A stretch of 64,000 nucleotides of DNA from Pseudomonas sp. MM211 (GCF_020386635.1 NZ_CP081942.1:4526001-4590000), one strand, 5' to 3'; shown: positions 1 to 9,339, numbered from the stretch's first letter. A program made the numbers and translations. The notes: a model not told the origin generated them from the sequence alone.

Positions 1-116
1 TTGCTGCGTGCGCCTCGCTGCTGGCCTACTGGTATTTACCCAGCAATAGCCATGTAGTCGTCGGCGCACTGGCGGGCGGCATGCTCGGTGCCCTGTGGAT
101 GGAGAAGAAAGCATGA
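1..116 (+). CDS. azlC: AzlC-family branched-chain amino acid exporter, C-terminal end (partial)
   Basis: Only the last 37 codons lie in the window; the reading frame starts at base 3 and ends with TGA at 114-116. The visible tail is hydrophobic and Gly/Ala-rich and ends in the basic tail MEKKA, as expected of the last membrane segment of an AzlC permease. The main support is the next gene, an AzlD-like small subunit whose ATG overlaps this stop as ATGA. AzlC and AzlD together form an inner-membrane exporter for branched-chain amino acids in characterised bacteria; the substrate here is inferred from family. Because the N-terminus is missing, the call rests on the neighbour. Confidence 0.75.
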   Translation, partial: AACASLLAYWYLPSNSHVVVGALAGGMLGALWMEKKA

Positions 117-427
117 TGCTCGAATCGACTGGTTCCGGCGCCATGATCGTCGTCATCGTGATGGCAGTGGTGACGCTCGCCACCCGCTGGGGCGGTATTT
201 TCGTCATGTCCTTCGTGCCGATAAACCTCAGAACCCAGCAGTTCATCAGCGCCATGTCCGGCTCGGTGCTGGTGGCACTGCTGGCTCCGCTGGCGCTGGA
301 GGGTGACAACGGTGCACGGCTGGCATTATTGAGCACGGCAATCGTCATGCTGCTGGTCAAGAAGCCACTTCCAGCGATTGCCGCAGGGATACTGGTTGCT
401 GCTCTCGTCAGGCAAACGGGGCTGTAA
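113..427 (+). CDS. azlD: AzlD-family small subunit of branched-chain amino acid exporter
   Basis: A protein of 104 residues with about three to four hydrophobic segments, the usual size of AzlD. It has the family-like TLATRWGG stretch near the first membrane segment. The ATG at 113 overlaps the azlC stop (ATGA), so the two are translationally coupled; an in-frame GTG at 95 would give a slightly longer protein but is less likely. It works with AzlC as the membrane partner in amino acid export. No terminator with a U-run is obvious directly after it. Confidence 0.85.
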   Translation: MMLESTGSGAMIVVIVMAVVTLATRWGGIFVMSFVPINLRTQQFISAMSGSVLVALLAPLALEGDNGARLALLSTAIVMLLVKKPLPAIAAGILVAALVRQTGL

Positions 428-740
428 AGCAGCAGCCTGGCGGATCGATCAGGCTGACACCACTCCCAACGAACATTGCACCAACGCATAGAAGACTTGC
501 CCGTTCGCCAATTTTTTATGCACAGACGCTAACTTATACTGGCCAGCGCATATCAGCCGAGCTGGCCAGTCTCGCCCCCAGGCTCCCGCAAACTGCGTTG
601 CCAGAATCTGTCGTTAGCCAACCCGACTACTCCTCCTGTCGCCAAGCCACAGCGGTTCGGCCAGCCGAAAGATAGCGTTTTCGAGTTTTCGAAGTGACAG
701 GTCACGCCTGGCATTTCGTCCCAGTACCCGGTAATCGATC
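428..740. other. Intergenic region with a 9-bp inverted repeat
   Basis: 313 bases without a convincing gene. It holds a perfect inverted repeat, ACTGGCCAG at 538-546 and CTGGCCAGT at 562-570, with a 15-base loop. The repeat follows a T-run at 512-517 and lies about 170 bases before the CDF gene. It could be an operator or a weak transcript end; nothing here decides between these. Confidence 0.4.
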
Positions 741-1667
741 ATGAAAACAGAACAAGGCATCCTGCGCCTATCCATCGCCGTCACCCTGCTGCTAGCGGGT
801 GGAGGTATCGTCTTCGGCCTCTTGTCGGGCTCCTTCTCCATCGTCTTCGACGGCGTCTATTCGCTCGCCGATGCCAGCATGAGCGGCCTGGCGCTGATCG
901 TGGCTACCCTGATCCGCAAGCACACGTCCAACAGCGACGCCAACCGCCGCCTCATCGAACGTTTCAATATGGGGTTCTGGCACCTGGAACCCATGGTGCT
1001 GGCGCTCAACGGCACGCTGTTGTGCGGCGTGACGCTGTACGCGCTGATCAACGCGGTAGGCAGCCTGCTGGCAGGCGGCAAACCCCTCGATTTCGGCTTC
1101 GCGATCATCTACGCGCTCGTCGCAACCATCGCCTGCTTCAGCCTTGCCGTCCTGGAGTTCCGCGCCAACAAGCTTATCCGCTCGGACTTCGTGGCCCTGG
1201 ATGCCAAGGCCTGGGTGATGTCCGGGAGCATCTCGCTGGCATTGTTGATCGCCTTCTTGCTAGGCGAACTGACCGCCTCGACCGCCTACGGCTGGCTTGG
1301 CCCGTACATCGACCCGGCGGTACTGGCGATCATCTGCCTGGTGATTCTGCCCATGCCGCTGCTGACCATCCGCCAGGCGCTGGCCGATATCCTGCTGGTC
1401 ACGCCGCCAGCGCTGAAAATGCACGTCGACGAGGTGGCTTCCGGGGTAGTGGCCCAGCAGGGTTTCGTCGGCTACGAGGCCTACGTGGCCAAGGTGGGCC
1501 GCGCCCTGCAGGTCGAGCTGTACTTCATCGTGCCTGCAGACTGGCCAGCCCAGACCCTGGACGACTGGGATCGGCTGCGCGACGCCATCGGTGAAGCGAT
1601 TGGCGACGAAGGCCCCAACCGCTGGCTGACCATCGCCTTCACCACCGATCCGCAATGGGCTCGCTAG
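741..1667 (+). CDS. Cation diffusion facilitator (CDF) family transporter
   Basis: 308 residues with an N-terminal hydrophobic domain of about six membrane segments and a cytoplasmic tail of about 95 residues, the CDF layout. CDF proteins export divalent metals (Zn, Co, Cd, Fe, Mn) by proton antiport. In membrane segment 2 the metal-site region reads DGVYSLADASMS. In segment 5, where canonical members have HxxxD, this one has DAKAWVMSG, so it belongs to the divergent branch annotated as predicted Co/Zn/Cd transporter, and metal specificity cannot be assumed. It is a single gene, convergent with the LysR gene downstream. Confidence 0.85.
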   Translation: MKTEQGILRLSIAVTLLLAGGGIVFGLLSGSFSIVFDGVYSLADASMSGLALIVATLIRKHTSNSDANRRLIERFNMGFWHLEPMVLALNGTLLCGVTLYALINAVGSLLAGGKPLDFGFAIIYALVATIACFSLAVLEFRANKLIRSDFVALDAKAWVMSGSISLALLIAFLLGELTASTAYGWLGPYIDPAVLAIICLVILPMPLLTIRQALADILLVTPPALKMHVDEVASGVVAQQGFVGYEAYVAKVGRALQVELYFIVPADWPAQTLDDWDRLRDAIGEAIGDEGPNRWLTIAFTTDPQWAR

Positions 1668-1771
1668 TGATGCGTCTGCCCTTGGCTCTGCGAGAGCGAC
1701 TATTCAATCGTCAGTTCGGAATCAGCGCAGCTCATGAAAACCATGAAGGCCCGCCGAGCGCAGAACCCGCC

Positions 1772-2653
1772 TCACACCGCCAGGTGCGTGGACAGAAAGT
1801 CGATCAGCGCGCGTAGCGCTGTCGGCATCCGCTGCCTGGACAGGTACACGGCGTAGATGCCCAGCGGCTTTATCTCCGCTGCCGGGAACAGGCGTACCAG
1901 GCGCCCGTCCCTGATCGCTTGTTCGGCAGCGAAATGCGGCAGCATGGCGATTCCGGTTCCACTCATGGCCGCACGTACGACGATGGACGCCTCGTTGGTG
2001 CTGAAGCACCCCGTGACCGGCACCATGGTGTTTTCGCCGCCGCTATTGAAGTGCCAGATGCTGCGCCCGTAGTAGGCATAGGTGAGGCAATTGTGTGCCG
2101 CCAGATCGCGGATATCGCTCGGCCAGCCGTGGCGCTCGAGGTACGCCGGGCTCGCGCAGATGAACGAGCACACCTCACCGAGCTTTTTCGCGATCACGCT
2201 GGGATCGAGCTCGTTGGTGACCCTGATCGCCAGATCGATTCCATCTTCCGCCAGATTGGTCATGCGATCGACGATCTGCAGATCGATGGAAACGGCCGGG
2301 TGCCGCTGCAGGAATGCCATCAGCGTATCGGTCAGGCAGTACTCAGCAAAGATCGAGGACGCGGTGATGCGCAGCAACCCCTTGGGTTCACGCTCGGCCT
2401 CCACGCCCAACGCCCGCACATCATCGGACAAGGCCACCAGCGATCGGCAGATCGGCAACACCTGCTCCCCCGCCGCCGTCAGGCTGAGCTTGCGGGTGGT
2501 GCGATGCAGCAGCCGGGCTTCGGCCCACTCCTCCATGGAGGCGATGTAACGGGTCGCCATCGCTCGCGACATGTCGAGGTGAGCCGCGGCCGCCGAGATG
2601 CTGCCACGCGCGACCGTCTCCAGAAGCACCTTGGCGGCCGTGATGCGATCCAT
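1772..2653 (-). CDS. LysR-family transcriptional regulator
   Basis: 293 residues. The first 60 form the winged helix-turn-helix (SISAAAAHLDMSRAMATRYI, then RTTRKLSLTAAGE), and the rest is a periplasmic-binding-protein-like effector domain. It belongs to the CrgA/DsdC-like subgroup with a short linker. It is divergent from the DsbA-like gene at 2755, about 100 bases away, which it probably controls. The inducer is unknown. The ATG at 2653 is the natural start because the HTH begins within a few residues. Confidence 0.9.
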   Translation of the reverse strand: MDRITAAKVLLETVARGSISAAAAHLDMSRAMATRYIASMEEWAEARLLHRTTRKLSLTAAGEQVLPICRSLVALSDDVRALGVEAEREPKGLLRITASSIFAEYCLTDTLMAFLQRHPAVSIDLQIVDRMTNLAEDGIDLAIRVTNELDPSVIAKKLGEVCSFICASPAYLERHGWPSDIRDLAAHNCLTYAYYGRSIWHFNSGGENTMVPVTGCFSTNEASIVVRAAMSGTGIAMLPHFAAEQAIRDGRLVRLFPAAEIKPLGIYAVYLSRQRMPTALRALIDFLSTHLAV

Positions 2654-2754
2654 ATGCTCGTCTCAAGCAACAAAGCGTCAACCATAGGCCCGTATATCGC
2701 CGCCCAACAAACAAATACAGTGCCGCCATCAGCATTCCACGAGGGCTTTTGGCC

Positions 2755-3435
2755 ATGGCGTCCGTTCGTTTTCAGTACATCTTCGATCCCCTGTGTGGCT
2801 GGTGCTACGCCAGCTCTCCAGCACTGACCACGCTGGCACAGGCCTGGCCTGAGCGGCTCGAGATGTGCCCCAGCGGCTTGTTCTCGGGCTTGGGGGCGCG
2901 GGAGATGTCCGCCGATTGGGCGGGCTATGCGTGGAGCAACGATCAACGCATTGCCGCAGCGACCGGCGAAGTGTTCAGCGAGGCATACCGTGACAAGGTG
3001 CTGATGGATAGCGCCACGCCATTCGACTCCACCGCCATCAACCGGGCCCTGACGTTGGTTCAGCAGATAGGCAACGGGCTGGAGCCTGGGCTGCTCAGGC
3101 AGTTGCAGGTCGCCAGGTATGTGGCGGGCCGGAACACCGCCATCGCTCAGGTCGTCGCCGAGGTAACGGCTGGGTTTCTCAGCGACGCAGGCCACGCCAT
3201 CGACGCCACGGAGCTGGGCCAGCGCCTGGAAACGGACGACGCCCTGGCCCAACAGACGCAAACACGCATCGACACGACTCAACAGCTGATGAGCAGGCTT
3301 GGCATCCGTGGCGTGCCGCAACTGCTGGTACAGGTCGATGAAAAGCTCCACGCCATTCCCTCGGCAGCGCTGTATCAAGGGCGCGACGTACTGTTGGGCG
3401 AGCTGCGCAAAGTGGCTGGCAGCGCACTGGGCTGA
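2755..3435 (+). CDS. DsbA-family (FrnE-like) thioredoxin-fold protein
   Basis: 226 residues from the ATG at 2755, preceded by GAGGG at a good distance; an in-frame TTG six bases earlier is less likely. The active-site motif CGWC is at residues 14-17 after FDPL, followed by a helical insertion and a cis-proline region (GVPQLLV). No signal peptide is visible, so it is a cytoplasmic DsbA/FrnE-type oxidoreductase rather than a periplasmic DsbA. The arginase-family gene follows 45 bases later on the same strand and is probably co-transcribed. The redox partner is unknown. Confidence 0.85.
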   Translation: MASVRFQYIFDPLCGWCYASSPALTTLAQAWPERLEMCPSGLFSGLGAREMSADWAGYAWSNDQRIAAATGEVFSEAYRDKVLMDSATPFDSTAINRALTLVQQIGNGLEPGLLRQLQVARYVAGRNTAIAQVVAEVTAGFLSDAGHAIDATELGQRLETDDALAQQTQTRIDTTQQLMSRLGIRGVPQLLVQVDEKLHAIPSAALYQGRDVLLGELRKVAGSALG

Positions 3436-3479
3436 TCGCACTCTGCGCGTTTTCGAGCCCCCGAACCTCAGGAGATCCC

Positions 3480-4364
3480 ATGTCCGAATCCACCGGCAAG
3501 ACGCTGCGCCTGCTGTTTCCCCAATGGCAGGGCGGCAACAATCCGCCCTATCACTTCGGCTCGCAACTCCTGGCCTGGCTGGCCCCCAAAGCCGATGGCC
3601 CGGTCGAGGAAGTGCCTGTGGCAGCGCCGGATGACGCGCCGCTCGCCCTCGAGAACGGCATCGTCGGCCGTAGTGCTCTACTCGCCCAGGCGGCAGCGGC
3701 GCGGGCGCTGATCGACAAGCATCGCCCCGATCGCCTGGTGGTACTGGGCGGTGATTGCCTCGTCGACCTCGCCCCTTTCGCCTACCTGAACGAACGCTAC
3801 GATGGCGAGCTGGCAGTCCTCTGGATCGATGCCCACCCGGATCTCATGACCCCGGCGCAGTTCCAGCATGCCCATGCCATGGTGCTCGGCAACCTGCTGG
3901 GCAACGGCGACGCCGACTTCGTCAACGCCGTGCCGCGCCCCCTCAAGGCGCAGAACGTTCTGTATCTGGGCCTGCATGATCCGAGCGAGTGGGAAGCAGC
4001 AGAGATTCAACGCCTGGGGCTCGGCAATGTCAGCCCCTCCTTGCTCGCCGAGCGAGGCAGCCAGCCGGTGATCGAATGGTTCAAGGCCACGGGCGCCAGA
4101 CACCTGGCCATTCACTTCGACCTGGATGCGCTGGATCCGGCGTTCTTCCGAGGGCTGCTGTTTGCCAACCCCACAACGCCCGAAGGCGCCTTCGATGGCG
4201 TCGCGCAAGGCCAACTGAGCATGGGGCAAGTTGTCGAGGTGTTAAGTGACCTCTCCGCCAGCGCCGATGTAGTCGGCATCGGCATCGCCGAACATCTGCC
4301 CTGGGACGCCCTGGCGCTCAAGACGATGCTCACCAGGCTTCCGCTAATTGGAAACTGCCGTTAA
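3480..4364 (+). CDS. Arginase-family (ureohydrolase fold) protein with altered metal site
   Basis: 294 residues with the ureohydrolase metal-binding signatures: GGDC at 90-93, DAHPD at 117-121 and DLDALDP from 214. Classic arginases and agmatinases have GGDH, where His is a Mn ligand; here it is Cys93. The other four ligands (D117, H119, D121 and the D214/D216 pair) are kept. The family hydrolyses guanidino or amidino compounds, but the substrate cannot be told. AGGAGA lies just upstream of the ATG. The gene is in a probable operon with the DsbA-like gene. Confidence 0.8.
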   Translation: MSESTGKTLRLLFPQWQGGNNPPYHFGSQLLAWLAPKADGPVEEVPVAAPDDAPLALENGIVGRSALLAQAAAARALIDKHRPDRLVVLGGDCLVDLAPFAYLNERYDGELAVLWIDAHPDLMTPAQFQHAHAMVLGNLLGNGDADFVNAVPRPLKAQNVLYLGLHDPSEWEAAEIQRLGLGNVSPSLLAERGSQPVIEWFKATGARHLAIHFDLDALDPAFFRGLLFANPTTPEGAFDGVAQGQLSMGQVVEVLSDLSASADVVGIGIAEHLPWDALALKTMLTRLPLIGNCR

Positions 4365-4620
4365 CGCAATCTGGAGGCGGTCGCGATCAGATAGCCTGAC
4401 GCCAACTGGGCCATGCCGTTCATGCAGGCACTCAACCGCGGCGAACAGGGCTATAGGCAGCCTGGCGCTACGTCATTCATTTCGACGGCTTCAATGTGGC
4501 AACTTGCACATGGGTTTCGATGCAAAGTGGTGGCTGGGCAAAGCCGGCAGTCACGGCCGGCTGAGCGCGCGCGTCACGCAGATATAAAAACTGAATCATC
4601 GGGGCTCTTCGACCAGGCTC

Positions 4621-4974
4621 TCACGCCGTGGGTCTTAGTACGCTGTCCAGATTGCGGCGTGACCACATCATTTTCGCTGCGGTCGGGTTCACCGGCGCCC
4701 CGGTGAAGGTCGGCAGTTTGCGCGATACCCAATGCGCCCCGGTACCCTTCCAATTCACCTCGCCGCTGACCAGCTTGCGGTCGCGTACTATCTCACGCTG
4801 CAGTGAGTGCACGCCTTCCTCACTCATGACCGACTGTTTGTCGACCGCCTTGACGAAGACGTTCTCGCCGTCCTTGCTGATGGTCAGCAGGTACATGCCA
4901 TCCGGGCGCGGTTTGATGGAGATCTGATGGTCAGGCAGGGCAGTGATCAACTGGTTGATGGCAGAGAAGGTCAT
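4621..4974 (-). CDS. Small uncharacterised protein, possibly DUF3509-like
   Basis: 117 residues from the ATG at 4974, preceded by AAGGA at 8-9 bases; a longer frame to 5043 lacks this signal. It has no membrane segment or signal peptide. The first 80 residues (helix, then RPDGMYLLTISKDGENVF, then a helix) resemble small pseudomonad DUF3509 proteins by eye. The C-terminal 35 residues are basic and not part of that pattern. Function unknown. It is transcribed towards the arginase gene. Confidence 0.65.
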   Translation of the reverse strand: MTFSAINQLITALPDHQISIKPRPDGMYLLTISKDGENVFVKAVDKQSVMSEEGVHSLQREIVRDRKLVSGEVNWKGTGAHWVSRKLPTFTGAPVNPTAAKMMWSRRNLDSVLRPTA

Positions 4975-5436
4975 CGAGAATTCCTTATTAGCAGAAGTGG
5001 CACACTTATTTGTTCTTTGCGAACAGAGGAGTGCATCACGCATGCCAACTTTCTCGAATCATCAACGCCCCGGATTCCGCGGTTCTTAATTCAGTTTGAA
5101 TAAGCTGTCAGTGCAAAATGCATGAACGGCAAATTTTCCGGCAGGCATCATGCACGCATGAGCAAAGCCTGCTGATATCAAGATGCAATTATACCTTTAT
5201 ATATAATCACCATTCATATCACCGGCTATCCCTTCGCACGAACTTAATATCCCGCGCCACTTCGTACCTTTATATAGTGCTGAATAACCCCCGCTATATC
5301 CATGAAGATGACAATGCGATCTCGCATGCTGGTGGACGATTCCCCCATCACTGCGCATCCAGGCCAGCCGCCCCGCCAAGCAGCCCACGACCAGGGCCTT
5401 TCCAGAGGCCTCCACCCACCAAGCAGGAGCTCTACC
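4975..5436. other. AT-rich intergenic region
   Basis: 462 bases between two divergent small genes, clearly more AT-rich than the surroundings around 5080-5290 (for example TTTATATATAATCACC near 5195). It holds several possible sigma-70-like -10 hexamers but no convincing gene or hairpin. It probably contains promoters for both flanking genes. Confidence 0.45.
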
Positions 5437-5661
5437 ATGAACGATCCCTCGCTATATTTCTGGCTGGGCGCAATTGTCGTGATCGCCTTCATCGATCTAG
5501 TGGCCATCATGAACTTGTGGCGCAGCGATAAAAGTTTCAATACTCGGCTGATGTGGGCAGTGGCAATAATAGCGCTCCCAGTATTTGGGATAATCGCCTG
5601 GGCGTATGCTGGATCGCGCGGCATGCCAAAACCGCCCTCCTCGCCAGAACATAGCAAATAG
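5437..5661 (+). CDS. Small membrane protein of the PLD-nuclease N-terminal (PLDc_N) type
   Basis: 74 residues starting at the ATG at 5437 with CAGGAGC upstream. It has two membrane segments (YFWLGAIVVIAFIDLVAIM and LMWAVAIIALPVFGIIAWAY) joined by a loop with LWRSDKS. That two-helix hairpin with W-RSD-S between the helices matches the PLDc_N domain, which also occurs alone as small inner-membrane proteins. No enzyme domain is present. The role is unknown. Confidence 0.7.
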   Translation: MNDPSLYFWLGAIVVIAFIDLVAIMNLWRSDKSFNTRLMWAVAIIALPVFGIIAWAYAGSRGMPKPPSSPEHSK

Positions 5662-5727
5662 CCAGTTACGTAACATCAATTGACATGGCTGTTTTCTTCG
5701 ACATTATAACGCCACCCTTCAGGCGTA

Positions 5728-6018
5728 ATGTCGAGAGTAATTATTGTGGCAACAATGCGGTTTCTGGACGCAATGGCACTGCTGTACAACTATTTCTCGC
5801 CAATTATTGTACAAGCATCTCTGGACTCTCCCACGAGTATGAGCGTCGTCCTCAAAGAGCCTGACTCATCCATCTCCATTCATGTCAGTGAAATCCCTTG
5901 TAAAACGTCACTGACACCAATGGAAGTGTTCGAGATCATTCAACTGATCGAAGATCGGATTAGCGCCGAAACGCCGGAAATCTTCGAACGCCACCGCATG
6001 AACAATATGCTGCGTTAG
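5728..6018 (+). CDS. Small uncharacterised protein, DUF1652-like
   Basis: 96 residues, or 87 if translation starts at the second ATG (5755); neither start has a strong ribosome site. The order helix, beta stretch (MSVVLKEPDSSISIHV), then a C-terminal helix (PMEVFEIIQLIEDRI) resembles the short pseudomonad DUF1652 proteins. It is more AT-rich than average. No membrane segment. Function unknown. Confidence 0.55.
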   Translation: MSRVIIVATMRFLDAMALLYNYFSPIIVQASLDSPTSMSVVLKEPDSSISIHVSEIPCKTSLTPMEVFEIIQLIEDRISAETPEIFERHRMNNMLR

Positions 6019-6030
6019 TAACAACCAGCG

Positions 6031-6471
6031 TCAGACCTGCAGGCGGGTATCGGGCTGGGCCTGCTGGATGGCCTTGAGCAATACCACCAGCTCCGCCGCA
6101 GACGGGATCGTCCGGCCGCCCAGGTCATCATGCACCGTAGCTTGCGCACTGCTGGTCTTCAGGCCGAAGCGGTTCAGTGCATCGGTCAGCGCCTGGTCAT
6201 CGAGCCCTTGCTGCGCAAGCATCTGCAACAGGCTGTCCCATACGTCGCGCAGATCCGCCTGATGATCGCGGCCGTCCGGCCAGGGGTGACCAACCCGCGG
6301 TTGCGGATGCATTTCCGCGACGGTCACCTCGCCCTCGTAAGCACGTACCGAACCGCCCGCCTCCGCCACGCGGGCATCACGCGACGCGCGGTGCCAGGCG
6401 GCCTGCGCGAGAACCGGTGAGGTGGTTGCGCATAGCAGTTCGTCGTCGAGATAAATCCTGAATTCGCCCAT
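6031..6471 (-). CDS. Uncharacterised protein
   Basis: 146 residues, soluble and acidic. The N-terminus (MGEFRIYLDDELLCAT) looks like a small beta-sheet start, followed by an Ala-rich helix and a C-terminal helix-turn-helix-like pair. No recognised motif. It converges with the small gene ending at 6018. The upstream gap to 6666 probably carries promoters for this gene and for the divergent gene at 6667. Confidence 0.6.
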   Translation of the reverse strand: MGEFRIYLDDELLCATTSPVLAQAAWHRASRDARVAEAGGSVRAYEGEVTVAEMHPQPRVGHPWPDGRDHQADLRDVWDSLLQMLAQQGLDDQALTDALNRFGLKTSSAQATVHDDLGGRTIPSAAELVVLLKAIQQAQPDTRLQV

Positions 6472-6666
6472 GTTGTTCTCCAGCAGCGTGGTTATGGAAC
6501 GTCACTTCATTCGATGCGGGTCGGCGCGAGAGATTCCGAGTTTCTGCGCCCGGCAGGCCATGAAATCGCCGTTTTGAAGCATCCCGACACAGTCGGGAAT
6601 TGTCCGAACTCAACCGGCTGATCGGCCTCCTAACTTTAGAACCTATCAACGAAACAGGAGAACGAC

Positions 6667-6891
6667 ATGAGCAGGACACCGATCGATCAGACCCCACCGA
6701 ACGCCCCGGCCAAGGATGTGGAAGGCGATGACGTCAATGTGGTGAAGAAGGAGATTCAGCGGCCAGGAGAAAAGACCGAGGCCATCGACCGCGTGATCAC
6801 GCCGACCTCGATCAAGACCAAGGAGCAGGAAGCGGAGAAGATCAGAGAGAAGTCCCGAGAGGCCGAACGCAAGATCCGCCAGCAGGACTGA
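6667..6891 (+). CDS. Small highly charged protein, unknown function
   Basis: 74 residues, very rich in Lys, Glu, Arg and Asp with no aromatic residues, and probably helical or disordered in its C-terminal half (repeated K/E/R from residue 50). ACAGGAG lies just before the ATG. Such small charged proteins in pseudomonads are often stress-induced, but nothing here proves that. Confidence 0.6.
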   Translation: MSRTPIDQTPPNAPAKDVEGDDVNVVKKEIQRPGEKTEAIDRVITPTSIKTKEQEAEKIREKSREAERKIRQQD

Positions 6892-6906
6892 GATCGCACT
6901 GCGCGA

Positions 6907-6928
6907 ACCGACCGCTGCGGCGGTCGGT
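6907..6928. terminator. GC-rich hairpin between convergent genes
   Basis: Perfect 9-bp stem ACCGACCGC / GCGGTCGGT with a TGCG loop, just after the small charged gene and before the end of the oxidoreductase gene. There is no U-run on either side, so it is a weak terminator candidate. Confidence 0.35.
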
Positions 6929-6981
6929 CGCCCATCACCGGCTGGGCTGCACCAGCGGCGCCGCCCGCTCCGGCAATAGCA

Positions 6982-9339
6982 CTAGCGCTGCGAGGCAATC
7001 ACCGCCGCACCCTGCGGCAGGGTGTCACCCGGCGCAACTGCGTCGCTGATACGCAGCGTTACCGGAATCGACTTGGCCGCCGGCACCTTGCTGCGCTCGG
7101 CGTGATGCCAGAGCGGCACCAGCGGATTGCACTCCGGGTAGTAGGCCGCGCAGCAGCCCTGAGGAATGTCGTAGGCGAGTACCTGCAGGGGTCCGACCCG
7201 CCGCTCGACCTCCGTTTGCACGGCGGTGGTCACGTCCACCCATTCGCCGGCCGCCAGCCCGAGGCGGACGATGTCGTCGGTGTTCATGAAGATTACCGAG
7301 CGGGTGCCATACACACCGCGAAAGCGGTCGTCGTAACCGTAGATGGTGGTGTTGAACTGGTCGTTGCTGCGGATCGTCATCAGTTGCAGCACGTCACGCC
7401 GTACATAGGGTGCCTGCACGTCATCGTCGACGTGCAACTGTTGCGGGGTGACGAATTGCGCCTTGCCGCTCTCGGTAGCCCACTCGCGCTTCGCCGCCCC
7501 CAGAGGACGATGAAAACCGCCTGGCTGCCACATGCGCCGGTTGAAGTCGTGGAAGATATCCGGGTAGATCGTGGCGATTGCCTGGCGGATCAACGAATAG
7601 TCGCGGCGCCAGGCATCCCAGTCGATGCCGACCTGTGGTGACAACGTACTGCGCGCCAGCCCGGCAATGATCGCCGGCTCGGAACGCAAATGTTCGCTGG
7701 CCGGCTCACTGCTACCGCGCCAGCCGTGAATGCATCCGGTGCTGTCCTCAGTGCTGTGGCTCTGCTCCACGCCGTCCTGGCGATCGGCTTCGATACGCCC
7801 CAGGCACGGCAGCAACCAGGCGTGCTCACCAGGCAGCAGATGGGAGTGGTTGAGTTTGGTCGCTACCTGCACGTTGAGCTTCAATCGTTGCCAGGCTGGC
7901 TCCATCTGCGTGGTATCGGGCACTGCACGAATGAAGTTACCGCCCAGGCTGATGAAACCGCGCACGCGCCCGTCGAGCATGGCGCTGCAGGCGTCGACCG
8001 TGCACAACCCCATCTGCTTCGGCACGCTGAACTTGAAGTGTTGCTCGATAAGCTCGACCGGCACCTTGGCCGGGTCTTCGGCGATACCGACGGTGCGCTG
8101 GCCCTGTACGTTGGAGTGCCCACGCACCGGGCAGATGCCGGCGCCCGGCTTGCCGATATTGCCGCGCAGCAATAGCAGGTTCACCAGCATCTGTACGTTC
8201 TGCACGCCCTGACGATGCTGAGTCAGGCCCATGCCGTAGACGATCATCACCCGCTGCGCCTGGGCATAGGTCAGCGCTGTCGCCTCCATGGCGCCACGGC
8301 TGAGCCCGGTGATGGACTCCAGCTCGGCCCAGCTCTGCTCGCGCACGTAGCGGATGAAATCCTCGGCGCCTCTGGTATGGGTGGCGATAAAATCCTCGTC
8401 CAGCAGGCCGGGCTCACCGCGCTGCAAGGCAGCGTCGTGCAGATCCAGCAGCGCCTTGGCGACGCCGGTAATCGCCGCGGTGTCTCCGCCGATGGCTACC
8501 TGATGGTACTGGGTGCTGATCTGCGTCGAGTTCGGCCCGAGCATCTCGCTCGGCGACTGCGGATTGACGAAGCGCTGCAGGCCGCGCTCCTTGAGCGGAT
8601 TGAAGGTGATGATCGGCACGTCGCGCTGCCGCGCCTCCTGCAACTGATGAAGCATGCGCGGGCTGTTGCTGCCGACGTTCTGGCCGAAGAACAGCAGGCA
8701 GTCGGTGTGCTCGAAATCATTCAGCGTCACGGTGCCAACCGGTACACCAATGCTTTCCTGCAGGCCCACCGACGTGCTCTCGTGGCACATGTTGGAACTG
8801 TCCGGCAGGTTGTTGGTGCCATAGGCCCGGGCGAACAGCTGGTACATGAACGACGCTTCCAGCGAGGCGCGCCCGGAGGCATAGAACACCACCTCGTCCG
8901 GCTGCATCGTGCGCAGCGTGGCGCCGATTTCCTGGTAGGCGGTTTCCCAGCTGGTTTCCTCGTAGCGGTCGGTGCTGGCGTTGTAGCGCAGCGGATGGGT
9001 CAGCCGACCGTGCTGTTCGAGGGCGTAGGCCGACCAGTTTCTCAGTTCCGACACACTGTATTTGGCGAAGAACTCCGGGCCCGTACGTTTCGCGGTCAGC
9101 TCCCAGGCGGTGGCCTTTGCGCCGTTCTCGCAGAACTCCATGGGGTGGGTATCGCCGGGCTTGGCCCAGGCACAACTCACACAGGCGAACCCCGAAGGTT
9201 TGTTCTGCTTGAGCAATGCCGCGCCGATCTTCAGCACCGCCTGTTCACGCAACACGATACGCGCCACGGACTTAGCCGACCCCCAGCCACCGGCTGCGTG
9301 GGTATAGGGTCGATAGCGGGTTTTCGGATCAGTCAGCAT
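6982..9339 (-). CDS. FdhF/YdeP-family molybdopterin oxidoreductase
   Basis: 785 residues from the ATG at 9339; an ATG 15 bases upstream is also in frame. It has an N-terminal iron-sulphur region with Cys53, Cys56 and Cys70, then the molybdopterin domain (SNMCHESTSVGL, LFFGQNVGSNSPRML, RGHSNVQGQRT) and a C-terminal dinucleotide-binding domain. The size and these motifs match E. coli YdeP, a formate-dehydrogenase-like protein linked to acid resistance whose substrate is unknown. No Tat signal is visible, so it is cytoplasmic. A Cys rather than selenocysteine sits at the probable Mo ligand. An fdhD-like partner is not in the window. Confidence 0.85.
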   Translation of the reverse strand: MLTDPKTRYRPYTHAAGGWGSAKSVARIVLREQAVLKIGAALLKQNKPSGFACVSCAWAKPGDTHPMEFCENGAKATAWELTAKRTGPEFFAKYSVSELRNWSAYALEQHGRLTHPLRYNASTDRYEETSWETAYQEIGATLRTMQPDEVVFYASGRASLEASFMYQLFARAYGTNNLPDSSNMCHESTSVGLQESIGVPVGTVTLNDFEHTDCLLFFGQNVGSNSPRMLHQLQEARQRDVPIITFNPLKERGLQRFVNPQSPSEMLGPNSTQISTQYHQVAIGGDTAAITGVAKALLDLHDAALQRGEPGLLDEDFIATHTRGAEDFIRYVREQSWAELESITGLSRGAMEATALTYAQAQRVMIVYGMGLTQHRQGVQNVQMLVNLLLLRGNIGKPGAGICPVRGHSNVQGQRTVGIAEDPAKVPVELIEQHFKFSVPKQMGLCTVDACSAMLDGRVRGFISLGGNFIRAVPDTTQMEPAWQRLKLNVQVATKLNHSHLLPGEHAWLLPCLGRIEADRQDGVEQSHSTEDSTGCIHGWRGSSEPASEHLRSEPAIIAGLARSTLSPQVGIDWDAWRRDYSLIRQAIATIYPDIFHDFNRRMWQPGGFHRPLGAAKREWATESGKAQFVTPQQLHVDDDVQAPYVRRDVLQLMTIRSNDQFNTTIYGYDDRFRGVYGTRSVIFMNTDDIVRLGLAAGEWVDVTTAVQTEVERRVGPLQVLAYDIPQGCCAAYYPECNPLVPLWHHAERSKVPAAKSIPVTLRISDAVAPGDTLPQGAAVIASQR

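Noticed and set aside
4365..4620. Possible small gene between the arginase gene and 4621
   Set aside because: Open frames exist, but none has a ribosome site or recognisable content.
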